This document shows, piece by piece, positions 42,848 to 50,761 of a stretch of 64,000 bases of DNA. How positions within the stretch are numbered: the first letter of the stretch is position 1; every line of letters begins with the position of its first letter. The stretch spans positions 84,155-148,154 of the forward strand of contig NZ_BMWD01000018.1 of assembly GCF_014651055.1 (NCBI RefSeq), given 5' to 3'. This stretch comes from Streptomyces fructofermentans. Lineage in GTDB: Bacteria > Actinomycetota > Actinomycetes > Streptomycetales > Streptomycetaceae. The position numbers and the translations under genes are program-made. The notes below the pieces were generated by a model. That model saw only the letters and a program-made list of their open reading frames with translations, was not told where the DNA came from and made no database searches.

Positions 42848-44446
42848 GTGATTTCCGCCTCCGGTATCGAGCTGCGCGCCGGCGCCCGTGTCCTCATCGA
42901 GTCCGCCACCTTCCGCATCACCAAGGGCGACCGCATCGGCCTGGTCGGCCGCAACGGTGCCGGCAAGACCACGCTGACCAAGGTCCTCGCGGGCGAGGGC
43001 GTGCCCGCCGCCGGCACGGTGACCCGCTCCGGAGAGGTCGGCTACCTGCCGCAGGACCCGCGCACGGGCGACCTCGACATGCTCGCCCGCGACCGCGTCC
43101 TGTCGGCCCGCGGACTGGACGTGCTGATCCGCAAGATGCGCGAGAACGAACAGCGCATCGCCAACGGCTCGGGCGCCACCCGCGAGAAGGCCATGCGGCA
43201 GTACGAGCGCCAGGAGACCGAGTTCCTCACCAAGGGCGGGTACTCCGCGGAGGCCGAGGCAGCCACGATCGCGGCCGCGCTCAACCTCCCGGACCGTGTG
43301 CTCGGCCAGCCCCTGCACACCCTCTCCGGTGGTCAGCGCCGCCGTATCGAGCTGGCCCGCATCCTCTTCTCGGACGCGGACACCCTGCTCCTCGACGAGC
43401 CCACCAACCACCTGGACGCCGACTCGATCGTCTGGCTGCGCGACTACCTGAAGACCTACCGCGGCGGCTTCATCGTGATCTCCCACGACGTCGACCTCGT
43501 GGAGACGGTCGTCAACAAGGTGTTCTACCTGGACGCCAACCGGGCCCAGATCGACGTCTACAACATGGGCTGGAAGCTGTACCAGCAGCAGCGCGAGGCC
43601 GACGAGAAGCGCCGCAAGCGCGAGCGGCAGAACGCCGAGAAGAAGGCCGCGGCCCTGCACTCGCAGGCCGACAAGATGCGCGCCAAGGCCACCAAGACGG
43701 TCGCCGCCCAGAACATGGCCAAGCGCGCGGACAAGCTCCTCGCCGGTCTGGAGGCCGAGCGGAGGTCCGACAAGGTCGCCAAGCTGCGCTTCCCCGACCC
43801 GTCGCCCTGCGGCAAGACCCCGCTGATGGCCGAGGGCCTGTCCAAGTCGTACGGCTCGCTGGAGATCTTCACCGATGTCGACCTCGCCATCGACAAGGGC
43901 TCCCGGGTCGTCATCCTCGGTCTGAACGGTGCCGGCAAGACGACGCTGCTCCGTCTGCTCGGCGGCGCCGAGAAGCCCGACACCGGCGAGGTCGTCGAGG
44001 GCCACGGACTCAAGCTCGGCTACTACGCCCAGGAGCACGAGACCCTCGACCCCGAGCGCACGGTCCTGGAGAACATGCGCTCGGCCGCGCCCGACCTGGA
44101 CCTCGTCGAGGTCCGCAAGACCCTCGGCTCGTTCCTGTTCTCCGGCGACGACGTCGACAAGCCCGCCCGGGTGCTCTCCGGCGGCGAGAAGACCCGACTC
44201 GCGCTCGCCACCCTCGTGGTGTCGTCCGCGAACGTCCTCCTCCTCGACGAGCCGACGAACAACCTCGACCCCGCCAGCCGCGAGGAGATCCTCGGCGCCC
44301 TGCGCACGTACAAGGGTGCCGTCGTCCTCGTGACGCACGACGAGGGCGCCGTGGAGGCGCTCCAGCCGGAGCGGATCATCCTGCTTCCCGACGGCGTCGA
44401 GGACCTCTGGGGCGCCGACTACGCGGACCTGGTGGCCCTCGCCTGA
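42848..44446 (+). CDS. ABC-F family ATPase
   Basis: 532 aa from GTG 42848 with CAGGAG upstream. Two ABC domains without membrane segments: Walker A GRNGAGKTT near residue 38 with signature LSGGQRRRIELARIL and Walker B TLLLDEPTNHLD, and Walker A GLNGAGKTT near 358 with LSGGEKTRLALATLV and VLLLDEPTNNLD. Between them is the Lys/Arg/Glu-rich interdomain linker (about 240-310, ADEKRRKRERQNAEKK) that reaches into the ribosomal E site in ABC-F proteins. It is a translation factor or ribosome-protection ATPase; which antibiotic, if any, cannot be told. A 10-bp terminator hairpin follows. Confidence 0.93.
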   Translation: MISASGIELRAGARVLIESATFRITKGDRIGLVGRNGAGKTTLTKVLAGEGVPAAGTVTRSGEVGYLPQDPRTGDLDMLARDRVLSARGLDVLIRKMRENEQRIANGSGATREKAMRQYERQETEFLTKGGYSAEAEAATIAAALNLPDRVLGQPLHTLSGGQRRRIELARILFSDADTLLLDEPTNHLDADSIVWLRDYLKTYRGGFIVISHDVDLVETVVNKVFYLDANRAQIDVYNMGWKLYQQQREADEKRRKRERQNAEKKAAALHSQADKMRAKATKTVAAQNMAKRADKLLAGLEAERRSDKVAKLRFPDPSPCGKTPLMAEGLSKSYGSLEIFTDVDLAIDKGSRVVILGLNGAGKTTLLRLLGGAEKPDTGEVVEGHGLKLGYYAQEHETLDPERTVLENMRSAAPDLDLVEVRKTLGSFLFSGDDVDKPARVLSGGEKTRLALATLVVSSANVLLLDEPTNNLDPASREEILGALRTYKGAVVLVTHDEGAVEALQPERIILLPDGVEDLWGADYADLVALA

Positions 44447-44447
44447 G

Positions 44448-44470
44448 CCGCCGCCCGCACCGGGCGGCGG
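44448..44470 (+). terminator. Terminator of the ABC-F gene
   Basis: Perfect 10-bp stem CCGCCGCCCG / CGGGCGGCGG with a 3-nt loop (CAC), starting 1 nt after the stop codon. Confidence 0.8.
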
Positions 44471-44482
44471 TCCGCGGCACTT

Positions 44483-44550
44483 GATCCAATGACTGATCCA
44501 CTGCGTATGGATCATTCGGCCGATCCGTGATCCACCATCTGTGTGAGATC
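44483..44550. promoter_or_regulatory. Cluster of six GATC sites upstream of gbn
   Basis: GATC occurs at 44483, 44495, 44510, 44522, 44529 and 44547, six times in 68 bp, within an AT-richer island (TGATCC and GGATCA contexts), and again at 44777 just before the gene. In this GC-rich DNA such density is far above chance. The gene downstream encodes the nucleoid protein reported to bind GATC, so the cluster is probably an autoregulatory site; this is inference. Confidence 0.7.
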
Positions 44551-44819
44551 TCCTCGTACCGAGGTGTGTCCTACACCGATTTTCCGGGCGAGTCCCTGGT
44601 TCCCGGGGGCTCGCCCGTCGTGCGTCGCTGACCTGGACCTTCGCCGGCGAACCCGTTCGGGCGTACGGACGGGCACGTACGGAATCTTGGATTCCACTCG
44701 TGGTGACGGGACACCGGGGCCCAAAGCTTGTCCTACGGACCTTGCCGAATGGGTGGCCAGGTGGCTCTTGAGGGGTGATCATGGGAAGTCCAGAGCGCAC
44801 TTCCCATGAGGAGGCACGG
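44551..44819 (+). other. 5' region of gbn with two hairpins
   Basis: Two stem-loops are present: CGGGCGAG / CTCGCCCG (44585-44592 with 44610-44617) and ATGGGAAGT / ACTTCCCAT (44781-44789 with 44799-44807). The second ends immediately before the GAGGAGG ribosome binding site of gbn (44808-44814). No other gene is seen in this interval. Confidence 0.55.
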
Positions 44820-45041
44820 GTGGCCGAGACTCTGAAGAAGGGCAGCCGGGTGACCGGCGCCGCGCGCGACAAGCTCGCGGCAGACCTGAAGAAGAAGTAC
44901 GACTCCGGTGCGAGCATTCGGGCACTGGCCGAGGAGACCGGCCGCTCGTATGGCTTCGTGCACCGGATGCTCAGTGAGTCGGGCGTCACGCTCCGTGGGC
45001 GTGGCGGGGCGACGCGGGGCAAGAAGGCCGCGTCGGCCTGA
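44820..45041 (+). CDS. gbn: GATC-binding nucleoid-associated protein Gbn
   Basis: 73 aa from GTG 44820, chosen because GAGGAGG lies just upstream; in-frame starts at 44775 and 44781 would add 13-15 residues across a hairpin and are unlikely. The protein is a very basic single helix-turn-helix domain (KYDSGASIRALAEETGRSYG then FVHRMLSESGV) with a Gly/Arg/Lys tail. It corresponds to S. coelicolor SCO1839, described as a small nucleoid protein recognising GATC and affecting development and antibiotic production. Identification rests on sequence memory and the conserved neighbours. Confidence 0.87.
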   Translation: MAETLKKGSRVTGAARDKLAADLKKKYDSGASIRALAEETGRSYGFVHRMLSESGVTLRGRGGATRGKKAASA

Positions 45042-45071
45042 CGCCGGGCGGCTCCTCGTTCTCCGATGGTG

Positions 45072-45105
45072 ACCACCCGGTCGGTCGACAGACCGCTCGG
45101 GTGGT
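45072..45105 (+). terminator. Terminator of gbn
   Basis: ACCACCCG (45072-45079) pairs with CGGGTGGT (45098-45105), and the inner GGTC/GACC continues the stem. It is 30 nt after the gbn stop. Confidence 0.65.
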
Positions 45106-45173
45106 TACTGTGCAGTCACTTAAGGATGTGCTCCCAGGGCACTCCCGCTGACCGCACTCATCGGAGGCTCCCC

Positions 45174-45965
45174 ATGGCTTCGCTCGACCCGCTGCTCGAC
45201 AAGGACGGCGTACGGCTCGTCGTGGACGAGGCGATCGCCACGGTGACGCTGACCAACCCGGCCAAGCGCAACGCGCAGAGCCCCGCTCTGTGGCGCGCAC
45301 TGGCCGAGGCGGGCAAGGCGCTGCCGGGGACCGTACGTGTCGTCGTGCTGCGCGCCGAAGGCAAGTCCTTCTCCGCGGGGCTCGACCGGCAGGCGTTCAC
45401 GCCGGAGGGGTTCGACGGAGAGCCGTCGTTCATCGATCTCGCGCGCGGTTCCGACGCCGAACTCGACGCGGCCATCGCCGAGTACCAGGAGGGTTTCACC
45501 TGGTGGCGGCGGAGCGACATCGTCTCGATCGCGGCCGTGCAGGGACACGCCATCGGTGCCGGCTTCCAGCTCGCGCTCGCGTGCGACCTGAGGGTCGTCG
45601 CGGACGACGTGCAGTTCGCCATGCGCGAGACCGGACTGGGCCTCGTGCCCGACCTCACCGGTACCCACCCCCTGGTGGGACTCGTGGGGTACGCCCGCGC
45701 GCTGGAGATCTGCGCGACGGGGCGGTTCGTGGCGGCCGAGGAGGCCGAGCGGACCGGGCTCGCGAACCTCGCCGTGCCCGCCGACCAGCTCGACGACGCC
45801 GTCCGTGACCTGGCGGCGGCCCTCGTCGGAGCCCCGCGGGACGCCCTCATCGAGACCAAGACCCTGCTCCAGGGCGCCGTCGACCGTACCTACGAGGACC
45901 AGCGGGTCGCCGAGCGGGCCGCGCAGGGACGACGGCTGCGGGACCTCGCCGGCCTCGGCGACTGA
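45174..45965 (+). CDS. Enoyl-CoA hydratase/isomerase family protein
   Basis: 263 aa, ATG with CGGAGG upstream. Crotonase fold: the first oxyanion-hole segment is VVVLRAEGKSFSAGLDRQAF and the second IAAVQGHAIGAGFQLALACDL, with the active-site loop AMRETGLGLVPDLTGTHPL. The latter has Glu at one of the two positions used by hydratases and Asp near the isomerase position. The specific acyl-CoA is unknown. It stands alone; its stop is 213 nt from a convergent gene. Confidence 0.9.
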   Translation: MASLDPLLDKDGVRLVVDEAIATVTLTNPAKRNAQSPALWRALAEAGKALPGTVRVVVLRAEGKSFSAGLDRQAFTPEGFDGEPSFIDLARGSDAELDAAIAEYQEGFTWWRRSDIVSIAAVQGHAIGAGFQLALACDLRVVADDVQFAMRETGLGLVPDLTGTHPLVGLVGYARALEICATGRFVAAEEAERTGLANLAVPADQLDDAVRDLAAALVGAPRDALIETKTLLQGAVDRTYEDQRVAERAAQGRRLRDLAGLGD

Positions 45966-46178
45966 GCACCGCGCGAGCCGCCCGCCCACGGTCGCGTCGC
46001 GCACCGGCACGGCGCGTCCGTGCGGGTCCCGCGCGACCGTGCCGCGGCCCCGCACCCGGGTCCCGACCCGGCGGCGCGTGCCCCCGGGCCCCGTCACCCG
46101 TGGCGGCCCCGGCGCACCGCGGCCGGCCCGGGGCACCGGCTCCAGCAGCCCGTGGCTCCCGCAACCCCGCCTTCGGGA

Positions 46179-47099
46179 TCAGCGGCTCACCGCGGTGACC
46201 AGCACGGCCACGGACGGGTGACCCGTGAGCGCGCCGGCGACCGCGCCGCGTACCGCCCGGGCCACGTCCACGGCGCGTTCGTCCGCGTGCGCCTCGATCT
46301 CGACGCGTACGTGACGGCGTGCCAGGGCCGTGTCGCCCGGCCGCTCCTCGATGTGCACCGTTCGGCCCAGACCGCCCGACGTGCCGCCCAGCCGGACCAC
46401 GCCCGGCACGGAGCGCGCGGCGGCCGCGGCGCGCGACTCGTCGTCCGAGGGCGCCGTGCCCCGCGCCGACGGCCGCTCCTGAGCGGGGCCCACGCGCGGG
46501 CCCTCGCCCGCGGGCTCCCCGGCGGACCCCGCGCGAGGCTCGTCCGGACGCCACCCGTCCGGACGGGTGGCGGACCCCGCCCCGCGCTCGCCGGCCCAGG
46601 CAGCCCCGGCAGTCCCGGAGGCATCGGCGGTCGAGGCGGTCGCGGCCTCCCCGGCGGGGGCGGTGGCCGCGGCGGACCCGTCGGTCCGGTCCAGGAGTCC
46701 GGTCACCCGCAGGTCCACCTCCGCCACGACCAGGCCGAGCCGGCGCGCCGACGCGGCGTGGAGCGCGGCGCGCAGCCGGGACGCCGTCGTGGGGAGGGGC
46801 TCCGTGCCCGGAGCCGCGGGGTCGGCGGAGACCGCGAACTCCGCGGTGATCCGCAGCGGCCCCGGCGGCAGGGCGCTCGGCGGCGGCGGTACGGCCGCGT
46901 CGTGCGGCACGGGCGGGTCGGCGAGCGCCAGCCGCAGCCGCCCGAGCCGTACGCCCGGTACCTCGAGGGCCGCCGCGCGCAGGACCGCGTCCGCCGCCCG
47001 TTCCGTGATCCACGCTCCGTCGCGCGGGCCGCCGAGGGGCAGCAGTCGGCCGAGGCCGAGCTGGTGCCGTACGGCCTGGGTCCACCGGTCCGCCGTCAT
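46179..47099 (-). CDS. Double Asp23-like domain protein with disordered linker
   Basis: 306 aa, ATG at 47099 with GGAGGA directly upstream, divergent from the Asp23 gene. Residues about 28-140 follow the Asp23 pattern (ITERAADAVLRAAALEVPGV, a beta pair, then a helix and a strand ending in VAEVDLRVTGLL). Residues about 225-305 repeat it in reduced form (AAAAARSVPGVVRLGG, RRHVRVEIEAHADERAVDVA, GHPSVAVLVTAV). An Ala/Gly/Pro/Glu-rich linker of about 75 residues joins them. I know no named family. A role with the neighbouring Asp23/AmaP genes is inferred. Confidence 0.75.
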   Translation of the reverse strand: MTADRWTQAVRHQLGLGRLLPLGGPRDGAWITERAADAVLRAAALEVPGVRLGRLRLALADPPVPHDAAVPPPPSALPPGPLRITAEFAVSADPAAPGTEPLPTTASRLRAALHAASARRLGLVVAEVDLRVTGLLDRTDGSAAATAPAGEAATASTADASGTAGAAWAGERGAGSATRPDGWRPDEPRAGSAGEPAGEGPRVGPAQERPSARGTAPSDDESRAAAAARSVPGVVRLGGTSGGLGRTVHIEERPGDTALARRHVRVEIEAHADERAVDVARAVRGAVAGALTGHPSVAVLVTAVSR

Positions 47100-47183
47100 T
47101 CCTCCACCCTGCCGTATCCCCAGCGCGCGTCCGGGCAACCCCGCTTAATGTGGCAAAGAGGCAACCGAAAGGGATGCACGGCC

Positions 47184-47675
47184 ATGAGCGATTCGACTCA
47201 GCGGCAGCGCCCGGAGACCCCCGAGGGCGAGCAGCCGGACCCCCAGCAGTTCAGGAAGAGCGTGACCAGGCGCGGCGGCGGTGATCCGGCGAGCCGCGGG
47301 CGCACCACCATCTCCGACGGCGTCGTCGAGAAGATCGCCGGGCTCGCGGCCCGGGACGTACCCGGCGTGCACGCGATGGGCAGCGGCATCTCGCGGACCT
47401 TCGGCGCGATGCGCGACCGGGTGCCCGGCACGGCCTCCAAGTCCGTCACCCGCGGGGTGAAGGCCGAGGTCGGCGAGGTGCAGACCGCGCTCGACCTGGA
47501 GATCGTCGTCAACTACGGCGTCTCGATCTCGGACGTCGCCCGGGGCGTCCGGGAGAACGTCGTCGCAGCCGTCGAACGCATGACGGGCCTGGAGGTCGTC
47601 GAGGTCAACATCGTGGTCAGCGACGTCAAGCTGCCCGACGAGGAGGACGAGGAACCGGAGAGCCGGCTCCAGTGA
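47184..47675 (+). CDS. Asp23/Gls24 family envelope stress response protein
   Basis: 163 aa, ATG at 47184. Residues about 40-150 are a canonical Asp23 domain: GRTTISDGVVEKIAGLAARD then VPGVHAM, EIVVNYGVSISDVARGVREN and MTGLEVVEVNIVVSDVKLP. The N-terminal 35 and C-terminal 12 residues are charged and probably disordered. In Firmicutes Asp23 is an abundant protein tethered to the membrane by AmaP; an AmaP-like gene ends this operon. First gene of a five-gene rightward group. Confidence 0.93.
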   Translation: MSDSTQRQRPETPEGEQPDPQQFRKSVTRRGGGDPASRGRTTISDGVVEKIAGLAARDVPGVHAMGSGISRTFGAMRDRVPGTASKSVTRGVKAEVGEVQTALDLEIVVNYGVSISDVARGVRENVVAAVERMTGLEVVEVNIVVSDVKLPDEEDEEPESRLQ

Positions 47676-48026
47676 CCCCGCCCCGGTGACCCCGTCCGTG
47701 TCGCGGCCGGGCCGTGTTCCGAGCCCCCCGCCGCTCCGCACCCCGGCGGCCCGCACCCCGGCTCGGCCGCGAAACCCGGCCCGCGGTCCGGCCCGGCACC
47801 CGATCCGCCGTCCGGCCCGCCCCCGCACCCCCGGCGGCACGCGCCGTACCGCGTCGTTCCGGACCACGCGGGTAGATGCCGTACGGGGGAGATCCCCCGT
47901 ACGCGACACACCGCACCGCGCGCCGCCCGCAGACCGGGGCCGAGCCGTCGGACCCTGTCCGGGACGTCCGGTCCGGATCGGCCCGGGCCGGCCGCACATC
48001 CCTAGTGACCCGCTGAGGAGCGCACC
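47676..48026 (+). other. 351-bp spacer with a 10-bp hairpin
   Basis: No gene. A perfect stem CGTACGGGGG / CCCCCGTACG with a 4-nt loop lies at 47880-47903. It could partly terminate the asp23 transcript, giving more asp23 than downstream mRNA. The rest is CG-rich, with repeated Pro/Arg-type codons in every frame. Confidence 0.5.
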
Positions 48027-48212
48027 ATGAACATGGCCGTGATCGGCATGATCGCCGGAATGGCACTGGCCTTCGCCGGGTATTTCGGCGGGTTCGGCGC
48101 CTTCCTCCTGGTGGCCGCGCTGGGCGCCGTCGGCTTCGTCGTGGGCCGGTTCCTGGAAGGGGACCTGGACATCGGTGACATCTTCCGCGCCCGCGACGAC
48201 CGGCGGCGGTGA
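48027..48212 (+). CDS. Small membrane protein of the Asp23 operon
   Basis: 61 aa, ATG with GAGGAG upstream. Two adjacent hydrophobic, Gly-rich helices (residues about 3-23 and 25-42), then a charged tail LEGDLDIGDIFRARDDRRR. Its stop overlaps the start of the next Asp23-like gene (GTGA). Probably an inner-membrane partner of the Asp23/AmaP complex. No named family known to me. Confidence 0.8.
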   Translation: MNMAVIGMIAGMALAFAGYFGGFGAFLLVAALGAVGFVVGRFLEGDLDIGDIFRARDDRRR

Positions 48213-48619
48213 CCCGAGTGTCCGCTGAGGCCACGGCACCCGGTGGAACCGGCCGCCCCCTCCGCCCCGGCAGCCCGGGCCGGGCGGTCGCGGCGGCCGA
48301 GCGCGGCGCGACCCATGTCGCCGACCGCGTCGTCGCGAAGATCGCGACACAGGCGGCGCTGGAGGCACTGCGCGTGCTGCCGCCCGGGGCCTCGCCCCCG
48401 CACGCCTCGGTCGTCGTGCACCACCTGATGGCCCGGGTCCGGGTCAGCCTCGAACTCGACTACCCCTCCGACATCGGCGGCCAGTGCGCCGAGGTGCGTC
48501 ACCACGTCGCCGAGCGGGTACACGCGTTGGCGGGAATGGAAGTGCCCGAGGTGGCCGTCCAGGTGGAGCGGCTGCATTCGGCGCAGACACGCGGCGCGGC
48601 ACAGGGGAGGACGCAGTGA
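48209..48619 (+). CDS. Asp23-like protein, second copy
   Basis: 136 aa, GTG overlapping the previous stop; GTG 48218 is an alternative. After a Gly/Pro/Arg-rich N-terminus, residues about 32-125 fit a divergent Asp23 domain (THVADRVVAKIATQAALEAL, a VVHHLMARVRVSLELDYPSD strand pair, HHVAERVHALAGMEVPEVAV). The usual VPGV turn is replaced by RVLPPGASPP. Overlaps the next gene by 4 nt. Confidence 0.78.
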   Translation: MTRVSAEATAPGGTGRPLRPGSPGRAVAAAERGATHVADRVVAKIATQAALEALRVLPPGASPPHASVVVHHLMARVRVSLELDYPSDIGGQCAEVRHHVAERVHALAGMEVPEVAVQVERLHSAQTRGAAQGRTQ

Positions 48620-49290
48620 GCGAGCCCCGCGGATCCGAGACCACCCAGCACCTGCCCGTCATCGAGAAGGAGGCCGGCGGCGAACTCGACCAGTCGGCCT
48701 CCGCCGCGGACTGGACACCCCTGCCCACCCTCGACGGCGGCGAGGGCGGCAACGGCCGCTTCTGGTCGGCGCGCCGGGTCCCCGCGGGGATTCTCGCGGT
48801 GCTGGTCCTGGCGGGCGCGGGCCTGCTGCTCTACGACGTCGTCGCCGTCCGCGCCGGCCGTACCGCCCTCGGGTGGCGCGACTCCCTGGCCCGCGAGCTG
48901 GCCGAACGGCCCCTGGACGACACCTGGGTGCTGGTCGGCGCGGGGATCGCGGCCGCCCTCGGCCTCTGGCTGCTCGTCCTCGCCACGACGCCGGGGCTGC
49001 GCGGCCTCCTGCCGATGCGGCGCGCGCACGCCGACGTACGGGCCGGGCTGGACCGGGACGCGGCCGCCATGGTGCTCCGCGACCGGGCCATGGAGGTGTC
49101 CGGGGTGCAGGCGGCGCGGGTCCGGATGAAGCGCCGGAAGGTCGACGTCCGCGCGCTGTCGCACTTCCGCGAACTCGACGACGTACGCGCCGACCTGGAC
49201 CTCGCGCTGGCCGACGGCATCAGGGGGCTCGGGCTCACCCGGCGTCCCTCTCTGTCGGTCCGTGTCGCCCGGCCGGGCAGGAAGGGGTGA
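48616..49290 (+). CDS. DUF6286-type membrane protein of the Asp23 operon
   Basis: 224 aa, GTG with GGGGAGG upstream. An acidic 55-residue cytoplasmic N-terminus, two membrane helices (about 60-82, GILAVLVLAGAGLLLYDVVA; about 102-122, VLVGAGIAAALGLWLLVLA), and a cytoplasmic domain (130-224) with MVLRDRAMEVSGVQAARVRM and LDLALADGIRGLGLTRRPSL. The last domain repeats the helix-(V)GV-strand logic of Asp23. It matches what is annotated as DUF6286 in actinobacteria. Confidence 0.8.
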   Translation: MSEPRGSETTQHLPVIEKEAGGELDQSASAADWTPLPTLDGGEGGNGRFWSARRVPAGILAVLVLAGAGLLLYDVVAVRAGRTALGWRDSLARELAERPLDDTWVLVGAGIAAALGLWLLVLATTPGLRGLLPMRRAHADVRAGLDRDAAAMVLRDRAMEVSGVQAARVRMKRRKVDVRALSHFRELDDVRADLDLALADGIRGLGLTRRPSLSVRVARPGRKG

Positions 49291-49294
49291 ACCC

Positions 49295-49873
49295 GTGCTC
49301 AGGATCGTGAACCGGGTCCTGCTGGGCCTCGCGGGTCTCGTACTGGTCGTGATCGGCGGGTCCGTGCTCGCCGTCGGCCTCGGCGCGCGGCCGCCCTCGT
49401 GGTGGGTCCACGACGGGCGCCACGACGTGCTGCTGAGCGAGGCGCGGCGGACGCGCTGGCGGGACGAGGGCTGGTGGTGGCCGACGGTCATCGCCGTCCT
49501 GGCCGTCGTGGTGCTCCTCTCGCTCTGGTGGCTCGCCGCGGTGCTGCGGCGGCGCCGGCTCGCCGAGGTGCTCGTCAGCACGGGCGACGGCGAGGGCGCG
49601 CTGCTGAGGGGCCGCGCGCTGGAGGGCGTACTCACCGCGGACGCCGCCGCGCTGGACGGGGTGGGCCGCGCGCAGGCCTCGCTGACGGGCCGGCGGGACG
49701 CCCCCGAGGCGCGGGTCAAGCTGATGCTGGAGCCGCACGCCGATCCGGGGGAGGCCCTGCACCGGCTGACCGCGGAGTCGCTCGCCCACGCGCGGGACTC
49801 GGCGGGGCTGGCGTCGCTCCCCGCCCACGTACGCCTGCGGGCCGTCAAGCACCGCGCCGAACGCGTCAATTGA
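49295..49873 (+). CDS. amaP: AmaP-like alkaline shock membrane anchor protein
   Basis: 192 aa from GTG 49295, GGAAGGGG upstream. Two membrane helices (residues about 7-30, LLGLAGLVLVVIGGSVLAVG; and 66-90, WWPTVIAVLAVVVLLSLWWL) and a cytoplasmic domain, the AmaP layout. By analogy with Staphylococcus AmaP it should tether Asp23 proteins to the membrane. It is the last gene of the operon and is followed by a strong hairpin. Confidence 0.82.
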   Translation: MLRIVNRVLLGLAGLVLVVIGGSVLAVGLGARPPSWWVHDGRHDVLLSEARRTRWRDEGWWWPTVIAVLAVVVLLSLWWLAAVLRRRRLAEVLVSTGDGEGALLRGRALEGVLTADAAALDGVGRAQASLTGRRDAPEARVKLMLEPHADPGEALHRLTAESLAHARDSAGLASLPAHVRLRAVKHRAERVN

Positions 49874-49886
49874 GCGCGCACCGGGC

Positions 49887-49931
49887 AACGCGCCCCGGCT
49901 CGCCCCGCACGGGGGAGGACCGGGGCGCGTT
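49887..49931. terminator. Bidirectional terminator between amaP and SDR genes
   Basis: Perfect 12-bp stem AACGCGCCCCGG / CCGGGGCGCGTT with a 21-nt loop, placed between convergent genes 14 nt after the amaP stop. Confidence 0.75.
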
Positions 49932-50000
49932 CACGCCGTAGCGCGGTGGGCGGTTCGCGGCGGGCGGTCCGCGGTGGGCCCGCCGCCCGTCGCGTACGGC

Positions 50001-50756
50001 TCAGAAGCCGTGCCGTGCCCCGCCGTCCACCGGCACCATGATCCCCGTGAGGTACGACGCCGCCGGTGACAGGAGGAAGGCGGCCGTGCGGCCGAACTCC
50101 TCCGGCCGGCCGTATCGGCGCAGCGGGATGCGGGCCTCGTTGGCCGCCCGGGTGGCCTCCGGGTCCGGGGAGTAGCCGTCGAGTTCGCGCACGCGGTCCG
50201 TGTCGATGCGGGCCGGCAGCACGCCGACGACGCGGATGCCGCGCGGGCCGAGTTCGTCGGACAGCGACTTGGCGAAGCCCGCGAGGCCGGGACGCAGACC
50301 GTTCGAGACCGTCAGGCCGGGGATCGGCTCGTGCACCGAACCGGAGAGCACGAAGCCGATGACCCCGCCCTCGCCGAGTTCGGCGGCCGCCGCGCGCGCC
50401 AGCCGGACCGCGCCCAGGAACACCGACTCGAACGCGGTCCGCCACTGCTCGTCGCTGTTGTCGGCGACGAAGCCGGGGGCCGGTCCGCCGACGCTGATCA
50501 GGATGCCGTCGAAGCGTCCGAAGCGCTCGTGCGCGGCGGCGACGAGCCGCTCGGGCGCCGACGGGTCGGAGTTGTCCACGGCCACGCCGTGCGCGTCGGG
50601 GCCGAGCGCCGCCGCGGCCTCGGCGACCGTCCTCTCGTCGCGCCCCGTGACGATCACCTTCGCGCCGTCCGCGACCAGTTCACGCGCGGAGGCGTGGCCC
50701 AGGCCGCGGGTTGCCCCGGTGACGACGTAGACGCGGTCCTTCAGTCCAAGATCCAT
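50001..50756 (-). CDS. Atypical short-chain dehydrogenase/reductase
   Basis: 251 aa. The NAD(P) site is normal (VVTGATRGLGHASAREL, GRDERTVAEAAA). The usual catalytic Tyr-x-x-x-Lys is not seen: the equivalent stretch reads LTVSNGLRPGLAGFAKSL, with Asn/Arg in its place, while the C-terminal PVDGGARHGF is typical. Such N-x-L-R SDRs exist in actinobacteria with unknown activity. It begins 5 nt after the stop of the GH15 gene, so the two are cotranscribed. Confidence 0.85.
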   Translation of the reverse strand: MDLGLKDRVYVVTGATRGLGHASARELVADGAKVIVTGRDERTVAEAAAALGPDAHGVAVDNSDPSAPERLVAAAHERFGRFDGILISVGGPAPGFVADNSDEQWRTAFESVFLGAVRLARAAAAELGEGGVIGFVLSGSVHEPIPGLTVSNGLRPGLAGFAKSLSDELGPRGIRVVGVLPARIDTDRVRELDGYSPDPEATRAANEARIPLRRYGRPEEFGRTAAFLLSPAASYLTGIMVPVDGGARHGF

Positions 50757-50761
50757 GGCTC

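Noticed and set aside
44775-44819. Longer gbn start at GTG 44775 or ATG 44781
   Set aside because: The extension crosses a perfect hairpin, while GTG 44820 has GAGGAGG immediately upstream.
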